Assembly: GCA_037954325.1 (NCBI GenBank)
Contig: JBBMNZ010000015.1
Span: 7,534,501-7,598,500 of the forward strand
Direction: 5' to 3'
From: Fistularia commersonii
Taxonomy: Eukaryota > Chordata > Actinopteri > Syngnathiformes > Fistulariidae
Length of the DNA stretch: 64,000 bases
How positions within the stretch are numbered: position 1 is the first letter of the stretch; each line of letters starts with the position of its first letter. This document shows, piece after piece, positions 1 through 13,582 of this stretch. The notes under the pieces were generated by a model, which was not told the origin of the DNA, did not search any database, and saw only the letters and a list, made by a program, of their open reading frames with translations. Both the position numbers and the translations under genes were made by a program.

Positions 1-1308
1 TAATATTCATTGTTTAAATTTATCCTACCAGCATTGACTTTCACAAAATAAGCTATTAAAAACACATTTCTCCAAAAAAAGGGTGAAGAAATCACCAAAC
101 AAAGGTTACCCTTCAAAAAACGACAACAATCCAAATACAAATGACACCAAAATTAGCCTCAAAATTAACGATAAATTCATGTGCAAATGACTTGGGTTAC
201 AAGTCATATGTCAAATTTTGAAGAGAATGCAAAATTGGCAAGAAACATGAATAAATAACTAAATAAATTATAATTGTGCATATCCTTTTTTAAGTTCCTC
301 CCACGTCCCTCCATCCCCTGCAGAGGGTTTCATCGTCGGAGCAGGGAAACAGAACCGGCGGGATCAACAAAATCAGCGGCATCCAGTTTAACCTTAATTA
401 CCGGGGAACGTTTAATAGAAAAGAGCCATCGGTGCTAACGTGAAAGTCTGAAAGTCGTAACTCTTGCCCTGAAAAAAAAAGGGGCTCGGTAAAGCGAAGG
501 GCGGCCCAAAGCAAAGTTTACAGAATCGTATTTATCTGCAACAAAATAGATGCACCAGATCTTAATGATGTCTCCGGGACTCTAATCAGTGTGTTTTTAT
601 GCATTTATTATCGGTGAGTTATGTGTGATGTATTATGGATATGAAATCTGATCTTAAAAAAAAAAAAAAAAAAAAAAAGCTCTGGTTTGGAGAAACTTTG
701 GGTTTTTTGGGAACAACTCTCGAGTTCAGGCGGATGGCAGAGGATCTTAAAAAAAAAAAGAAAAAAAAAAGTGTAAACATCATTATGCCAGTAAGGGGCG
801 GCGAGCACCACTGCGCCGGCGCGAGTGCAAATAGATGTGGAGCCGCCGTTCTGATGTCCCGTCAGCGATCTGGTGTTTTTTAATGAGGGGAAAAAGGAGG
901 AGGCCGCGGCGCATTTTTGAACAAAGTTGGCCCTGGCGCTTTCCCTTTGAGACAAACGAAAAACACCGCATTACATAACATAGTCCGAGGCTAATATGAG
1001 CGCTAATTAGACTCCTAAAGACATCTGGGAAGATAAATGTTTAATCCTTGGATTATCTAACGTGCATGTGTCTGAGTATATATGACCGCTTTAGTCCAAT
1101 TAGGCAGTATTACAATCAAGGACTAATAGAATTCAATAAAAAAGCAATAATCATTGCAGCATTGCAGTGTTTTTTTTTTTTTTACATTTTTGTCCAATAT
1201 AGGTGTCGCATACACTAGAAAGTACTACAACGAAAATGGACATTGATAAGAAATGACTGAATGATATAGAAAAATAAAATAATTGCAAATTATTATATAG
1301 TACTTATA

Positions 1309-1357
1309 TAATAATAATAATAATAATAGTTATGATAATAATAATGACAATGGTAGT

Positions 1358-1391
<34 letters not shown>

Positions 1392-1400
1392 GTAATAATA

Positions 1401-1468
<68 letters not shown>
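1309..1468. repeat. AAT microsatellite
   Basis: A long interrupted ATA/AAT trinucleotide array. It produces artificial poly-Ile or poly-Tyr reading frames. Confidence 0.95.
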
Positions 1469-4402
1469 CACCCGAAAAATTGTAAGGCACCACTTAAAAC
1501 ATAAATGACAAAAAATTTTAAAAAGAGACAAACAAAACTGAGTTGCTCTTAAAAGAATAAATAAATAAAGATGTAAAGGAAATTATTCAAAAAATTAACC
1601 GGGGATAAAATATACATATTTATTTGCATTTTTTTTTTTTTTTTTTTCCGTTTTTGAAAGCAAATTGTTTATGTCTTGGCCACATGGGGACACCAGAGGG
1701 GCCCCTGCCACCTGTGTGTATTCATCAGGGGAAATGAGAGATAAACCAAAATTTACTCGACAATTGAGAGAATGGTTTTCATCCAGACTTAAGCCTGGAT
1801 TAAATCAGGATTTAATCTTTCAATGTGAGGAGAGGAAAATCACACATACTGATTGAGGGATTTATTTCCTAATCCTTTCCCGACTAAAGGTTTGCATTTG
1901 CATATTTTCACACATTTAAGAATTCCCCTTGTGTCAAACACGCTTTGAAAAAAAAATGAATGCATTAACAAACAAATAAACAATAAAAAAAAAAGAAATA
2001 AGAAAAAAAAAAAATGAAAGTCAAGTCAGAGTGGCCTGTTAGAATGATAAAATTAACAAATCTGCATAAAACTATATGGGTATATAAGTGAGTCCAATTC
2101 ATAACTAGAAATTTTTACTTATTACTTGAGGTAACTTCATAATTTATCACTGTTATTCCTTCTAAACATACGGGTATTATTATTTATCATATTATTATTA
2201 TTATTTATTATAATATTGAAAAGGGACAAATTAAATAATCAAAGAATATCTGGCACAAATATTTAAGGCTCAGAGTAAGTAATAGAATTATCTTCATGTT
2301 GCCTGATGCCAAAATAAGCAAAATAAGATTAAAATTAAAATCAAAATTAGATAAACTACTTTGATCCAAGCACCAAAACACATGAAAATAGAAAGCGATA
2401 GAAGTTATTTTTTACGAGAAGTTAAAGTATATGAACTAATATTATGTTGAGAGGCTGCACAATGATTCTTTATTTTATTTCATCTAATTCTATTTCGGGG
2501 GATGGGTATTTAAGGAAAATCAAAAAGAAAAACACACACATAAAAACCAAAAACATTAATAACACAATGTGGTTTTCATTCAACTTATACCAAACTATTG
2601 AAATTAAAGTGCGATGTGTTTTTTATTCTCATCATCAAAGAGAGACAAATGATTTCCGAAGAACCCGCCTGATTTTCTAATTATGTTTTGAGAAGAAAAT
2701 CAATGTAAAAAAGAACAAGGACACAACAGAGCAGCAAAAAAAAAAAAAAAAGAAGTAGAAAACCCTGTTTTCTAAGCGTTTTACCGTTGCCATCCTGTAA
2801 ACAGATGTAAATTCCCAATTTAAACAGATTGTCATGGCAGCGTTTTGCATGTCCACATCATTTTGACCAGCTGTTTTCTTTTTTTGTGAACAACATCCCG
2901 CCAGGCCGTTTGTCTGGTAAAAAGGCTGAGAAGCGACGGAAGGAAACGACATCAGCCAGACGGAGGAATTCCTGCGCCGTCACATCTGTCTGCAAGACGA
3001 TCCGTTTTCCGTCTTCCAAACCGAATTCAGAACAGATCGTCTGGAGAGCGTGTAATAATTTGTATTTAAAAAAAATAAAAATAAAAAAGAATGACAGAGT
3101 ATGAATTTGACCTCCAGTATTCTCAAGTCTTTTTTGATTATTGATTTCTTTTTTCTTATTAATATCTCTTACTCTCTGCCTTAGGATTGAAGAAGAAATT
3201 AGTCAATAATTAGGTTTTATTATTACTTTTTCTTTCTAATACGACAATTTGTAAATTTTGATCTCTAAGGTTTTCGAATTTGATTTATTTAATTTTTGAA
3301 AATTATTTGTTTAACACACTTCATCTTTGCTGAATAACTGTGTGATTTGGATAATTACAATGGATCATTGTTATTATAATGGTTCATTACCCTAAAAATC
3401 ACAAATGCACTTTAAAAAGACTAAACACTTGTTGCTCTTAATTTTCAGAAAATAATATTTACACATTTTTATCTCTTACTTTTTCAAAGGGGTTTTTCGT
3501 TTGCTGTTATAATTTAATTTTATGCTTTTTACACACTATAAATTTACATATAAAGCACAAATAGGCATTGGGTTAAACATGAAATTGGATAATAATAGTT
3601 TTTGTTTTTTCAAATAAAGTGCTTCTTACAGTTTCATTTCATTACACAAATGTACATATGGACTAAAGATTAAAGTTGAGATTGGATAAAATAATAAAGC
3701 GTTAATGTAGTAAGAGATAAGAGTTAAAATTCATTTCTTATTACATTTATTTTCATTTATATACATATATATATGTATGGACACACACATGTTTCTGTTT
3801 TTATTTGAAGAACATTGTCACATTGACCATTTTAAGTTGGTTCATAAAAACAAATGGGCTTTGGATTATGGCTGTAATTGTAATATGATAATAATAATAA
3901 AAATAAAAAAAAGCTATGGGTTTAACTAATTCCTCTTTATGACGATGGAAATTGAGCGGTTGAAGTACAGGGGAGAACCTCAGCAGGAAGTTGGTGCCCC
4001 TTTTCTTGGGGTCGACAAAAAGCCTGCAATTTCAGCACCCGGTACCAGAAATGACCACGAAGACCCGAAAGAAGTGCGAAGGCGCGCCGCTGCAGTTGTG
4101 CGACGCAGCTAGAGACACTGACACCAAGGTGCTACAAGGAGGCAAAGCTGAAGGATGTTGAGGACAAGGACAAGGAGAAGGAGGAGGAGGAGGAGCGTCG
4201 TTATGACGACAAGGGTGACAATATTCACATATTCACACTAGTAAACAAACCTGAAACGGCATTAGAGTAATGGAAAGGGGAGCCATCTGGAAAGACAGTG
4301 TAGCATGGGATGAATGGGGTGGAAAACGAATAGAAAATAAAATAAAGTAAAAAAAAAAATTGACGTTGGGGGAGGGAGCAAAAGCATAAATGGTCGGATG
4401 TA

Positions 4403-4405
<3 letters not shown>

Positions 4406-4435
<30 letters not shown>
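4406..4435. repeat. TG microsatellite
   Basis: About fifteen TG repeats. Confidence 0.9.
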
Positions 4436-4438
<3 letters not shown>

Positions 4439-5389
4439 AGGGGCGGGGAAGCAAAAAAAAAGAGGGCAAACTTACTTGTGAAAGACAAGCCTGAGGAGTC
4501 TGGCGGAATACAGAATCGATGGATGAAGAGAGGATGAGGAGGAGAAAAGGAGGACGAAGGAGAAAAGAAGAAACAAAAGAGATGAAATGAGAAAGGTGGA
4601 TAATGAAGGAGGGGCCCCGGCATCGGCCCGAAATCACCGAGCATTCTTAGTCCCTTCGGTTTTCGCAGATAACTTTGGCTTTCACCTCTAAATAAGAAAT
4701 AGAATTTTCTTGCAAAGACTTGAGCTGCACTTCTTTGGCTTGTGGTGGCTTTGGGAAAAAAAAACAAAAAAAAAAAAAAGATTTCTGTCTCAAAATAAAG
4801 ACACATGGTCTTAATTGTTGATGCCTGGATTCTATTGTTACACCCTGCATTGGAACGATTTAGATTAAGCATTATTACATTAGATTTTGTTTACTGCCGG
4901 ATCGATAATGAAAGAATAATATGATTAAATGTGTTTTTCATTGGTGTATAATGACTTCAGTCCAAAGGGAGACGCAGAGTCATCCATCACTTCGCGGTGG
5001 AAAGAGACCGAGGGGAAAATGTAAGTTGCTTTTGTGTGCCTTAGTGTAAAGCATCCAAGAATGGACCTACTTTGGTTACCTGAACCTGTCGGAGGGGTTT
5101 CCTCCAACAAGATGTTGAGTAATGTGATGTCAACAAGGTGGGTCTCATGCCTAACCTAATGGAAAGAGTTTGATGTTTAAATAAACAAAATATGCTGTCT
5201 TTGGGAAAAAACAAACAAACCAAAAAAAATAATAAAAAAAATAAAAACAACCTTGGTTTGGATTCATTATTTATTTATTCATTGATTGATTTGGTCATTT
5301 ATTTATTATATTTTTATCAAATTTTAATAATATTTATTTTATATTATATTATATTATATTATATATTTATATATACATACATATTATTA

Positions 5390-5411
5390 CATTATTATTA
5401 TTATTAGTATT

Positions 5412-5479
<68 letters not shown>
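5390..5479. repeat. TTA microsatellite
   Basis: A trinucleotide TTA array, lightly interrupted at the left, followed directly by the CTTTTCCCTTCAGG repeat. Confidence 0.95.
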
Positions 5480-5545
5480 CTTTTCCTCCTGTTGGCTTTT
5501 CCCTTCAGGGGTAACCACAGTGCATCGACCTTCCCCATCTAACCA
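5480..5545. repeat. CTTTTCCCTTCAGGGGT interspersed repeat fragment
   Basis: TGTTGGCTTTTCCCTTCAGG then GGTAACCACAGTGCATCGAC and CTTCCCCATCTAACC. The same family occurs inverted at 28229-28285 and as a short piece at 48578-48615. It abuts a TTA microsatellite, as is common for this family. Confidence 0.6.
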
Positions 5546-6596
5546 TAATAACAATAATAATAATAATAATAACATCTATTATGATTAGTATTGTAATTTG
5601 TTTTCTTGTTTATATTCTGTCTTAATATAATTTTTTGTTCTATTTTTGTTCCTATTATCCTTTAGGATTCATTCATATTTAGCTTTGTTGTTTGAGCCTA
5701 AAGCAGGAAGGTTTGTAGTTTTAACCTCATCGAAGTAACTTGTCATTGAACTCTATGTTAATAAGTTAAACCAAAAGTTAAGCCCTGGTTCAACCAGTTT
5801 GATGTCAAAACTACTGCAGTAGTTTGGTTTCCTCAACTTTACAAATAAGGACATATTTTTTTTGTCCAACAAAGTACCTTTGTAACTGACAACTTTAAAA
5901 TCAACTCTTTTTTTTTAACTTTTTTGTCAGACAAACTAACCCGGTAGCTTGTTTTCCAAGAAAAAAAAATCCTTAAATTACCAAGCTGGCTCTCTGAACT
6001 CACTTAAAAACTTACTAAAAGAGCACAGAAAATCTAATAACAAATTCCGATGTGCCACTGGAGTAACTCTTTGCCACCTGACTTCCTGCCAGGAATCCTT
6101 GAGGGCTAAACTTCTCCCTTCTGCTCCGCCCTTGGTTGTTTGCAGAACAGCTTCCCAGTGCAGCGAGAGCCTATTAACCCGATCTGAAGCACTTAATTAT
6201 ACACTTTTCTCCAGTGTGTAGTTCCCTCATTCCGGCTAAACCGTTTCCTCTAACAACCTTTTGTCACTGGCTGTGTTACTTCATCAGCGGTGTCGCCCTA
6301 CTTCTAGCGTTTCTGAAAATGATTTAAAAAAAAAAAAAAAAAAAAGTCTGTCTTTCCTGGTGAATATTCTGTCACAAAACATCTGGCAGAGGAACGCTTT
6401 CTTTAATAATTAGACGCTCAAGGTCATATTTGTACTCTTGCACGGCGGAATATTCATCGGAACGTCGGCCTCTGCAGCTCTGCCGAATGACGATCGCCTT
6501 GACGGATGAGAACCAAATCCGATAGACGGTTCTTATTGTTTACGGGGAGCAGACTCTTTTTATTTCTGCATATGTTTATGTAAGGGTGTGCATATA

Positions 6597-6835
6597 CGGG
6601 ACTGTCTCAGAAAATTAGAATATTGTGATAAAGTTCTTTATCTTCTGCAATGCAATTACTGAAAAAAAAAGTCATATATTCTGGATTCATTACAAATCAA
6701 CTGAAATATTGCAAGCCTTTTATTATTTTAATATTGCTGATTATGGCTTACATCTTAAGAAAACTCAAAAATCCTATCTCAAAATATTAGAATATCATAA
6801 AAAAGTAATTTTTGTTTTTTTACTGTTTTTCTAAA
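6597..6835. mobile_element. Tc1/mariner-type MITE, right end lost
   Basis: Begins CGGGACTGTCTCAGAAAATT after TA and shares the internal text of the copies at 27215 and 40002 up to AATATCATAAAAAAGTAATT. The right inverted terminus (GAGACAGTCC) is absent, so the copy is truncated or strongly diverged. The right limit is approximate. Confidence 0.85.
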
Positions 6836-6925
6836 GGTTTATGAGATATGTGAATTTATATGTATAAGACATATGAATATATAGTTTATATAGAATCTTT
6901 CTCCCTATACAGCAAAAATCTAAAT

Positions 6926-7374
6926 CAGAGGTCCCCAAACTTTTTCCTGCGAGGGCCAAATAACTTTTCCCTTCTCTGACGGGGGCCGGGCCAGTTTGTG
7001 ACAAAAAGTGTGATGATAGTAGAGGTGTCTGAACGTAAACATTTATTGTTTACCAGAAAGCCACATATAGCCAAATATTAAAATTTAATTAATTGATTAA
7101 AAATAAAAATAAAAAAATAATAGCATTACTAATGAAATAAATAACACTATTTAGGAAATAAATAATAATCAAATAACCCTTTTAAAGTTTTTCACAGAAA
7201 AAAAAGACCAGATAAGGCACAGACTGCAGGATGGTGGAATAGAAGGTTATGTTCTATGCATGTACAAGTCATGATTACGTGGCATCATAATGCGTCTCTG
7301 GTGTTGTTCAGGGGCTGGAAAAAATGTGGAGGCGGGCCATATCCGGCCCCAAGGCCGTAGTTTGGGGACCACTA
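6926..7374. mobile_element. Non-autonomous hAT element (MITE)
   Basis: The left end CAGAGGTCCCCAAACTTTTT and the right end GTAGTTTGGGGACCACTA are imperfect inverted repeats of the hAT type. Eight-base flanks ATCTAAAT (6918-6925) and ATGTAAAC (7375-7382) agree at 6 of 8 positions, consistent with an aged target duplication. It has a GC-rich rim and an AT-rich core with no reading frame. Confidence 0.82.
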
Positions 7375-8099
7375 ATGTAAACATATATTTTTATATATGC
7401 TGGAATATCTTCAACGACCTGCTAAATTATAAAAATGCTGCAGGGGGGGGTTGTCAACATAATGCTTGACCTCAAAAGGCCACATATCCCTAAATGTAAC
7501 TAAATGTAACCAAATGTGACGTAAAATAAATGTAACTACTCGTTAATATTAAATAACTCTGACTTTATGACTCATTCAAATCCAAAATGCTACATATGCA
7601 TTTGCATGGATGTAAAAAAAAAAATTATATATATTTTTACTACTTGCTCTGTTACAAAGCTAGCTGTCACTGCTGCAGTATTTTTTGGATGCAGCTTTCA
7701 TCAACACATTCTGCTGCCGTCGTAGTTTGGCTTTTAATTCTTGAAAAATGTGTCGTATTTCTGGAAGGCTAAATTTGGTAAACTTAGTGTCACAACGCCG
7801 ACGTAGATTATGCTAATTCACAACCGACACTGCCTCATAACACAGAAGACATACTGCTTTTTCCTTGAAGCATAAACATGTAGTCGTCTTCCCATTTTCT
7901 CTTGAAACAGCCTTCAATCTGCATCAACTTTTCTCTTTCTGGACATTTAGGGATCATTTGTGTTTCCATGTTGAAAATAGCATTGATGTAGATACACTGC
8001 AATCTAATGGCGGGATGCTGGCACTTCACGGGGAATATGATTGGTATGAATTGTGGAAAATGTAGTTTAAGGTCCATTTTACTTATTTATTCTAACAAT

Positions 8100-8190
8100 C
8101 AGACCTTTTAAGAGGTTCTCGCGGGCCACGGAAAATGACATGGCGGGCCACATTTGGCCCGCGGGCCTTGAGTTTGACACATGGGTCTTA
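8100..8190. mobile_element. Terminal fragment of a hAT-like repeat
   Basis: The GC-rich text GGCGGGCCACATTTGGCCCG followed by CGGGCCTTGAGTTTGACACA is a familiar hAT-type terminal region. No opposite end or target duplication was found, so only a fragment is called. A related terminus occurs at 34438-34500. Confidence 0.6.
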
Positions 8191-9941
8191 AACGGTTAAA
8201 AATACCCTCTGTCCACCCCGCAGGGGGCAGAAGTTGTGATTCAATCGCTCTCTGCAAAGGTGTTTTCCAGCCTGTCTTTCTCTATCTTCCCGCCGAAAGT
8301 GAAAAATTGTACGTTCCCTCCCCCCCAAGAAATATTTGAGGTGTCATCACATGCTGCCGTTTCCATGGAAAGACAGACATTTTCCGGGCAGCTTTGACCT
8401 TTGGTGAAAAAAAAAAAAAAAAAAAAAAACGCAATTCTTCACACCGGAGTATTAATCAGCTTTAAGAATGTGAGCGTACGTGCAGACAGCTTTCAATAAA
8501 TCAACCGAAGCGCTGGAGAAAAATTGGAGATACGAGAGTTTGGTCCAGGTAATAAAACAGGCAGAACTTTGTGTGAAAAAAAAAAAGTAAAAAGGCTGCT
8601 CTTTCGTTGCCTGAGATTATCCGGGGAACATCCTGAACCAAATACTTTTATAGTAAAAAAAACATTAAACATAAATGTGTCAAATTATTTTTCAATTTTT
8701 TTTTTTTTTAAATTTTATCTAGTTTTTATTTCCCATTTTTAGATCAATTCTATTTTATGATTCATTAATGACACGTCAATGTAATCATTCGTTCACTGGT
8801 AAACGAAACAATATGTTGTTGAATATGTTGGTGTGCAAAGGCTGTTTGAAGAGGTGCTATTTCTTTTCTTATTTTGTTAATTAAGTTTTGAAAAAGACCA
8901 CATTTTTTTGACAGAAAAATTTTGAAAAAATCACCTTCAATATAATTACATTTAGATCAGTTATTACTCGCAACTCAATAGAAAAGGTCAAATTGATTCA
9001 AATGTAAAGTAATCCCAATTTATATACACCAAATAAGGCCCTCCTCCAGCCTGTATTTATAGTGTATTACTTACTACATTATTATTCCTTCATTTATTCA
9101 CAGGATAATTATTGTAAGGCTTTGTATTTTGTATTTCAGATCTGTTTCAATGTATTTGTTATTTGTAAAGCATATACATTTGGTAACTATTATTGTAAAG
9201 ACACTGATACAAACAAAGCTATTCCATTTCTTTCCTAAGTGTGAATAAGCGGCATATAAAATCTGGCCTAGGCTCTATTTCACAAACGTATGACAAAAAA
9301 CTTGGTGATTTAACAGTTTTAACACACAGGTTGGATTTTTTGATTTTTTTTTTTCCAGTGAAAAATGGCTTTCTTTCTGTAAATAAAGCAATTTAAGTGA
9401 AAACTCTGTTTTTTAAGGCTGGGTCTAAATTTACAATTACACAATTTACATGCTAAAATGCCGGCGTCGGGCAAATATCACACCTTTCCATTATGCTGCA
9501 AATGCGAAAAATGGTTGATTTCGATTTGTAATGTTTTGTTTTTGTTTTCCCCAGTGCGAAAAGGCCTTTTAACTGTAATTCAACCACTTTTATTGAAAAC
9601 TATATTTTAGCAGCTAGGTCGGCCAGTATCGGTTTCGTTATTGACACCCCGCTAAACCAAAACAAAAATAACAAACGCCTTGCGGTCTAAAACACGATAT
9701 CGGGCGTCGGCAAAGACTCGGTATGAGCGACTGTTACTAATGATGTGGTTAAGTGGAGGAGAAAACACAGGTTATTACACTTCCATAGAATGAATCATGA
9801 ATTCCTGCCAGCTCATCCGTGGGGGGGCACAGCGGCCTCTGGACTCGGTTAGACAAGAGAAGATAAGCGAGCTACTGTGAATGTTTTGGGGGGTGGGGTG
9901 GGGAGGTGGCGAGGGTCGGAGGGCTGACGGCGGATACTCAC

Positions 9942-10067
9942 GGACTGGCTGGGTCTTGAAGGTCCAGAGCGAGGTGCTCTCGCCTTCGCCTTTGCCGTTG
10001 ATGGCGGCCAGCTTGACCTCATAGTCGGTATCCGGCATCAGGTTCTCGATGGTGAGGGTCTTCAGGT
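9942..10067 (-). CDS. ncam1: ncam1 exon 13: second half of FN3 domain 1
   Basis: This 126-bp exon, phase 1 in and out, reads DLKTLTIENLMPDTDYEV then KLAAINGKGEGESTSLWTFK and TQPV. It parallels mammalian VTIVGLKPETTYAVRLAALNGKGLGEISAASEFKTQPVQ, including the tyrosine corner (L-P-T-Y) and the strictly NCAM-like AAINGKGEG turn. The acceptor is CCCAAACAG and the donor GTGAGTATC, a strong site. It is the last ncam1 exon in transcription order found in the window. The next exon (FN3 domain 2) should start in phase 1 and was not seen in bases 1-9941. Confidence 0.95.
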
Positions 10068-10804
10068 CTGTTTGGGAGATCGGCGCGAGCACGGTGAAAA
10101 AAAATAGATATATGCATTTGATAAGTTTGATGTGTATAAATTTAGTACATAAGGTATATACAGGTATGTATAGATGTGATATATAACTGCGTAATTACAC
10201 ACCAAAGCACAGCAGGATATAAGAGAAGAAGTTAAATAAGAGAAAAATCAAAATATAATTCCCCTTTAAACTTACGATTGGAGTCTGAAAAATTACATTA
10301 AATTCTTCATTTTACACATTGACAAATTTTACACATTTATTACACATTTGTTACATATTGTTATTACATTTTCATGTGGCAAAAAGGCAAAAAGTGTTGT
10401 CAAAGCATTAAATTAAATTTACCAAAGAGAAATCCATCAGCGGGTGTGATAAACGGTACCTAGATTATTTTTCAGGAATTTTGATCATTCAAATTTAAAA
10501 ATTACAGTTTGATATTGTGTCTTGTGTTTGAGATTGTGATTCTTATGATGAATCTTAAAACCCCAAAAGGATATACGCCTTAATAACTATTGTTTTTTTT
10601 TTTTTTTTGTGTGTGTGGTGTTTTTGCATTTTTTAAGGAAGCACTGGATCATTTATCATTGGCATCTTGATCTAAATTAAGAAATAATCCAAACGAGTAA
10701 CTGCTTACTTGAGAAAAACCTTCCTTAAAAAAAACATCTAGTGTCCACGATAAAAGAGGCTTTAAATTATTTATACGTTAGCCACGGCCATCGGAAAATC
10801 CAAG

Positions 10805-10829
10805 AGAGAGAGAGAGAGAGAGAGAGGGA
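10805..10829. repeat. GA microsatellite
   Basis: About a dozen GA repeats in intron 12. Confidence 0.9.
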
Positions 10830-11063
10830 GTAGTGAACAACCGCTACCGATTCCGATCATTATTCCCACAATCGGTCTTTTATTTGCAGTATTCTGTCAA
10901 ATAATGGGCTTTACCGTATCTGCAGGCCTTGCAATTAACTTCTGCTTTAAATACAGTTTTTTAGAATAGGGGCTTAGTGTTTAACAGTGAAATGTGTTCA
11001 ATAGACATAATCCTGCAAGTATAAAAATGCATGCAATTTCATATTTTAATATACATATACGTA

Positions 11064-11095
<32 letters not shown>

Positions 11096-12789
11096 ATACA
11101 TCTAAATGCATGTAACATTTACACAGGGCGCCAAAGGGCGAGTGAAATACTCTCCCGACTGGATTATTCACGGAGGCTCAATGATGGGTGATGTCGTTCA
11201 ATATGAACAGCAGCCGGAGCGTGACTGACCGACAAAAAGGTGCGAGGCGGCAGACGCATGTTATAAAACCGAGCGTGCTCAGGGGCAAAGTGAGCCCACG
11301 TCATAAATAACGGTGAAGGAAAAGGGCAACTTTTAATTAAGTCCGGGTTGTGCGGCGCGTTATTACTTGATTTTTTTTTTTTGGTATGGAATATGACATA
11401 AAGATCGACTATAATCCGAGGGGGTTTCACTTCAATCGGGATGCGGCGATATGAAATCGCATCGTGGTAATCGTGCCTTCTGATACACTTTACAGAAAAT
11501 AATAATTCACATATGATTTATGAAAAACATGAAGATTGTTCAATTAGCAATATCATTAGCTGGTTAGCTTATATCCCCTGATGCGTTGAAGAAAGTGCAT
11601 TCTAAAAATAAATAAATGCTCCATTAATGCTCGTTTAAAAAAAAGAAAGTGTTTAAAAGTAAACAAAATATAAAAATTAAGGTCCACAACTTATTTACTC
11701 ATCTGATAAGAATTGCTGCCTATATGTATGTCAGTAATAAAAATATTATTCTAATATGTTAACAATCATGTGAAATTATCGTTATGAAACAAAGCCTGAG
11801 AAATTGTTGATAAAAAATACTGCCATCTTGTTTATTTTTCCAGATTAGCCTCACATGTGTTATTCCTATAATCTGAATATTTAGATATATTAAAAGCTAG
11901 CATTGGTTTTACAGCTAGATACAAGGCAATTTTTAGTTATATTAAGAAAACAAAAAAAGTTAATTGTGACACTGGGGTTTGCAGCTCAAGAGAGTAAAAT
12001 GATACTGAATAAATTCTGTCAGATGCTATTTTGTTAGATACGACTTGCGTGCTAATAACAGTAAATAAAAAAAGCTAAACGTTATTTAAATGCAATCATT
12101 TTTTCTTTTTTCCCCATTCATTAAATAACATTGTTTTTGTTTAAGATCATATATAACAACATTCTAATAAAAAGCAATTGCCAGAAATTTGATCCATTAT
12201 CTCCAGTGTGACAAATTACAAAAAAACAGAAAACCAATGTCGGTGCAAAAGAACAGATAAATATAAATGGATATAATATCAGATTAAATAAATCCTTCTG
12301 TAAAACATTTTCAATACACTCCAATAAAAGTGTATCTTGAGAATCCTATTTATCATTTTATTTAAATGTTGTAAACGGATTAATTCACACTCAAAAAGCA
12401 ACTTATATAACACTATTTATTTTCTTCTATATCACGTTATGTAATGATGTAAAACAATTAGTATACAGTATGAATTTAGTATTGTATTATTTCGTATATA
12501 ATACAATAAGCAATATGTAATGTTATGCTACATTAGATTAGATTATCGTATACTTTTACAATACATGACTGAAATCTCATTTATTGTTTTTAGGACTCTA
12601 TTACTTAGTTCTCTACCCAAGAACTTTTAAATGAAAGGGGTCACTAAAATCATGCAGCACCTCACATTCTTTCCACTACATGTTTTCAGAATTTTATTGA
12701 TACCACAAAAAAGAAAAAAAGAAAAAAAAAAAAAAAAACAGCAGGTGGTATCTTTGTGGCATCTACACTTGGCAGGACTTTTATTAAAT

Positions 12790-13290
12790 TCGCAGTCACG
12801 TCCCCCCCCCTCCGTTTACATTAGGAGCAGACCGAGCGAGCGAAGTTGACGAGTCGTGTCAGAAACACATGGCAAACGGCGCACAAGGACCTCCTCCTTC
12901 CGAGAGTACATCTGAAGGGCCGTTTATTACACTTCGCCGACCGGCTGACACGGCTAAATAAAATATTTTCGGTCGCATTCGGTGCCTGTGTGTGGCCCCC
13001 GGGTGTTTTGTTTTGCGTATTGGCTTACATGACGGGCGGCTCCCGGGCCTTGAGCTGACAGCGAGGCCTGTCAGCCCCTGACTGATGTGCCCCATGCGGC
13101 AGACGGGATGGGAACTATCCAGATATGTAAGAGCCACAAACCCGCAGAGGGACCAGGATATTATCTGGGGGCTGTCAGTGTTGGAGCCGACTGTCAGTTA
13201 AGCAATAGCGTGTTAGCCCCCTCCCTTCCCCCCCGAATCCCCTCCGCATCCCCTCCTGGCATCAACTGCTCTGTCATGTTTGGATTAAGT
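12790..13290. promoter_or_regulatory. GC-rich island in intron 12, candidate conserved noncoding element
   Basis: About 500 bp of GC- and CpG-rich unique-looking DNA between AT-rich flanks and A/T runs. Reading frames on both strands are short and unlike known proteins. Confidence 0.22.
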
Positions 13291-13582
13291 CTTATTGATT
13301 GCTGGAATTTTTTCTGTGGATTTTTTTTTTTTTTTTTTTGCTTCGTGTAGGCGATAAGTTCAAAAAAAAAAAAGGAAAATGTATGATTTTGGCCTGTGTA
13401 TTGACGAGATGTGAGATTATGAGAGGATGAAGGATATTAACTGTTTGGCAAGTCGGGGTAATTAGCGCAGAGACCTGAGTTGGGAGATACCTTTGACGAG
13501 TGCAAAAACCAAAAAAAAAGGTTTTCTCCATGACAGGCCATTCAAATCGTGATTAATACACAAAAGCCGCTACTGAACCTCA

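Larger units (their letters stand above)
1..9941 (-). other. ncam1 intron 13 (3' part of window, incomplete)
   Basis: Nearly 10 kb with no exon I can recognise. It contains an AAT microsatellite (1309-1468), a TTA microsatellite (5390-5479), a TG run (4406-4435), a Tc1-type MITE (6597-6835), a hAT MITE (6926-7374), the end of another hAT-like repeat (about 8100-8190), and long A/T runs. GC-richer islands sit at 300-560, 780-970 and 3940-4240. The rest is AT-rich and featureless to the eye. Confidence 0.7.

Noticed and set aside
1293..1531. Poly-Tyr and poly-Ile frames
   Set aside because: Product of the AAT microsatellite.
4225..4872. 215-codon open frame on the minus strand
   Set aside because: It reads through A/T runs and a TG microsatellite (poly-HT, poly-F) and has no domain or splice signals. 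Treated as chance.
1..9941. FN3 domain 2 exon of ncam1
   Set aside because: No text like EPSAPKLEG or the second FN3 landmarks could be found on the minus strand.
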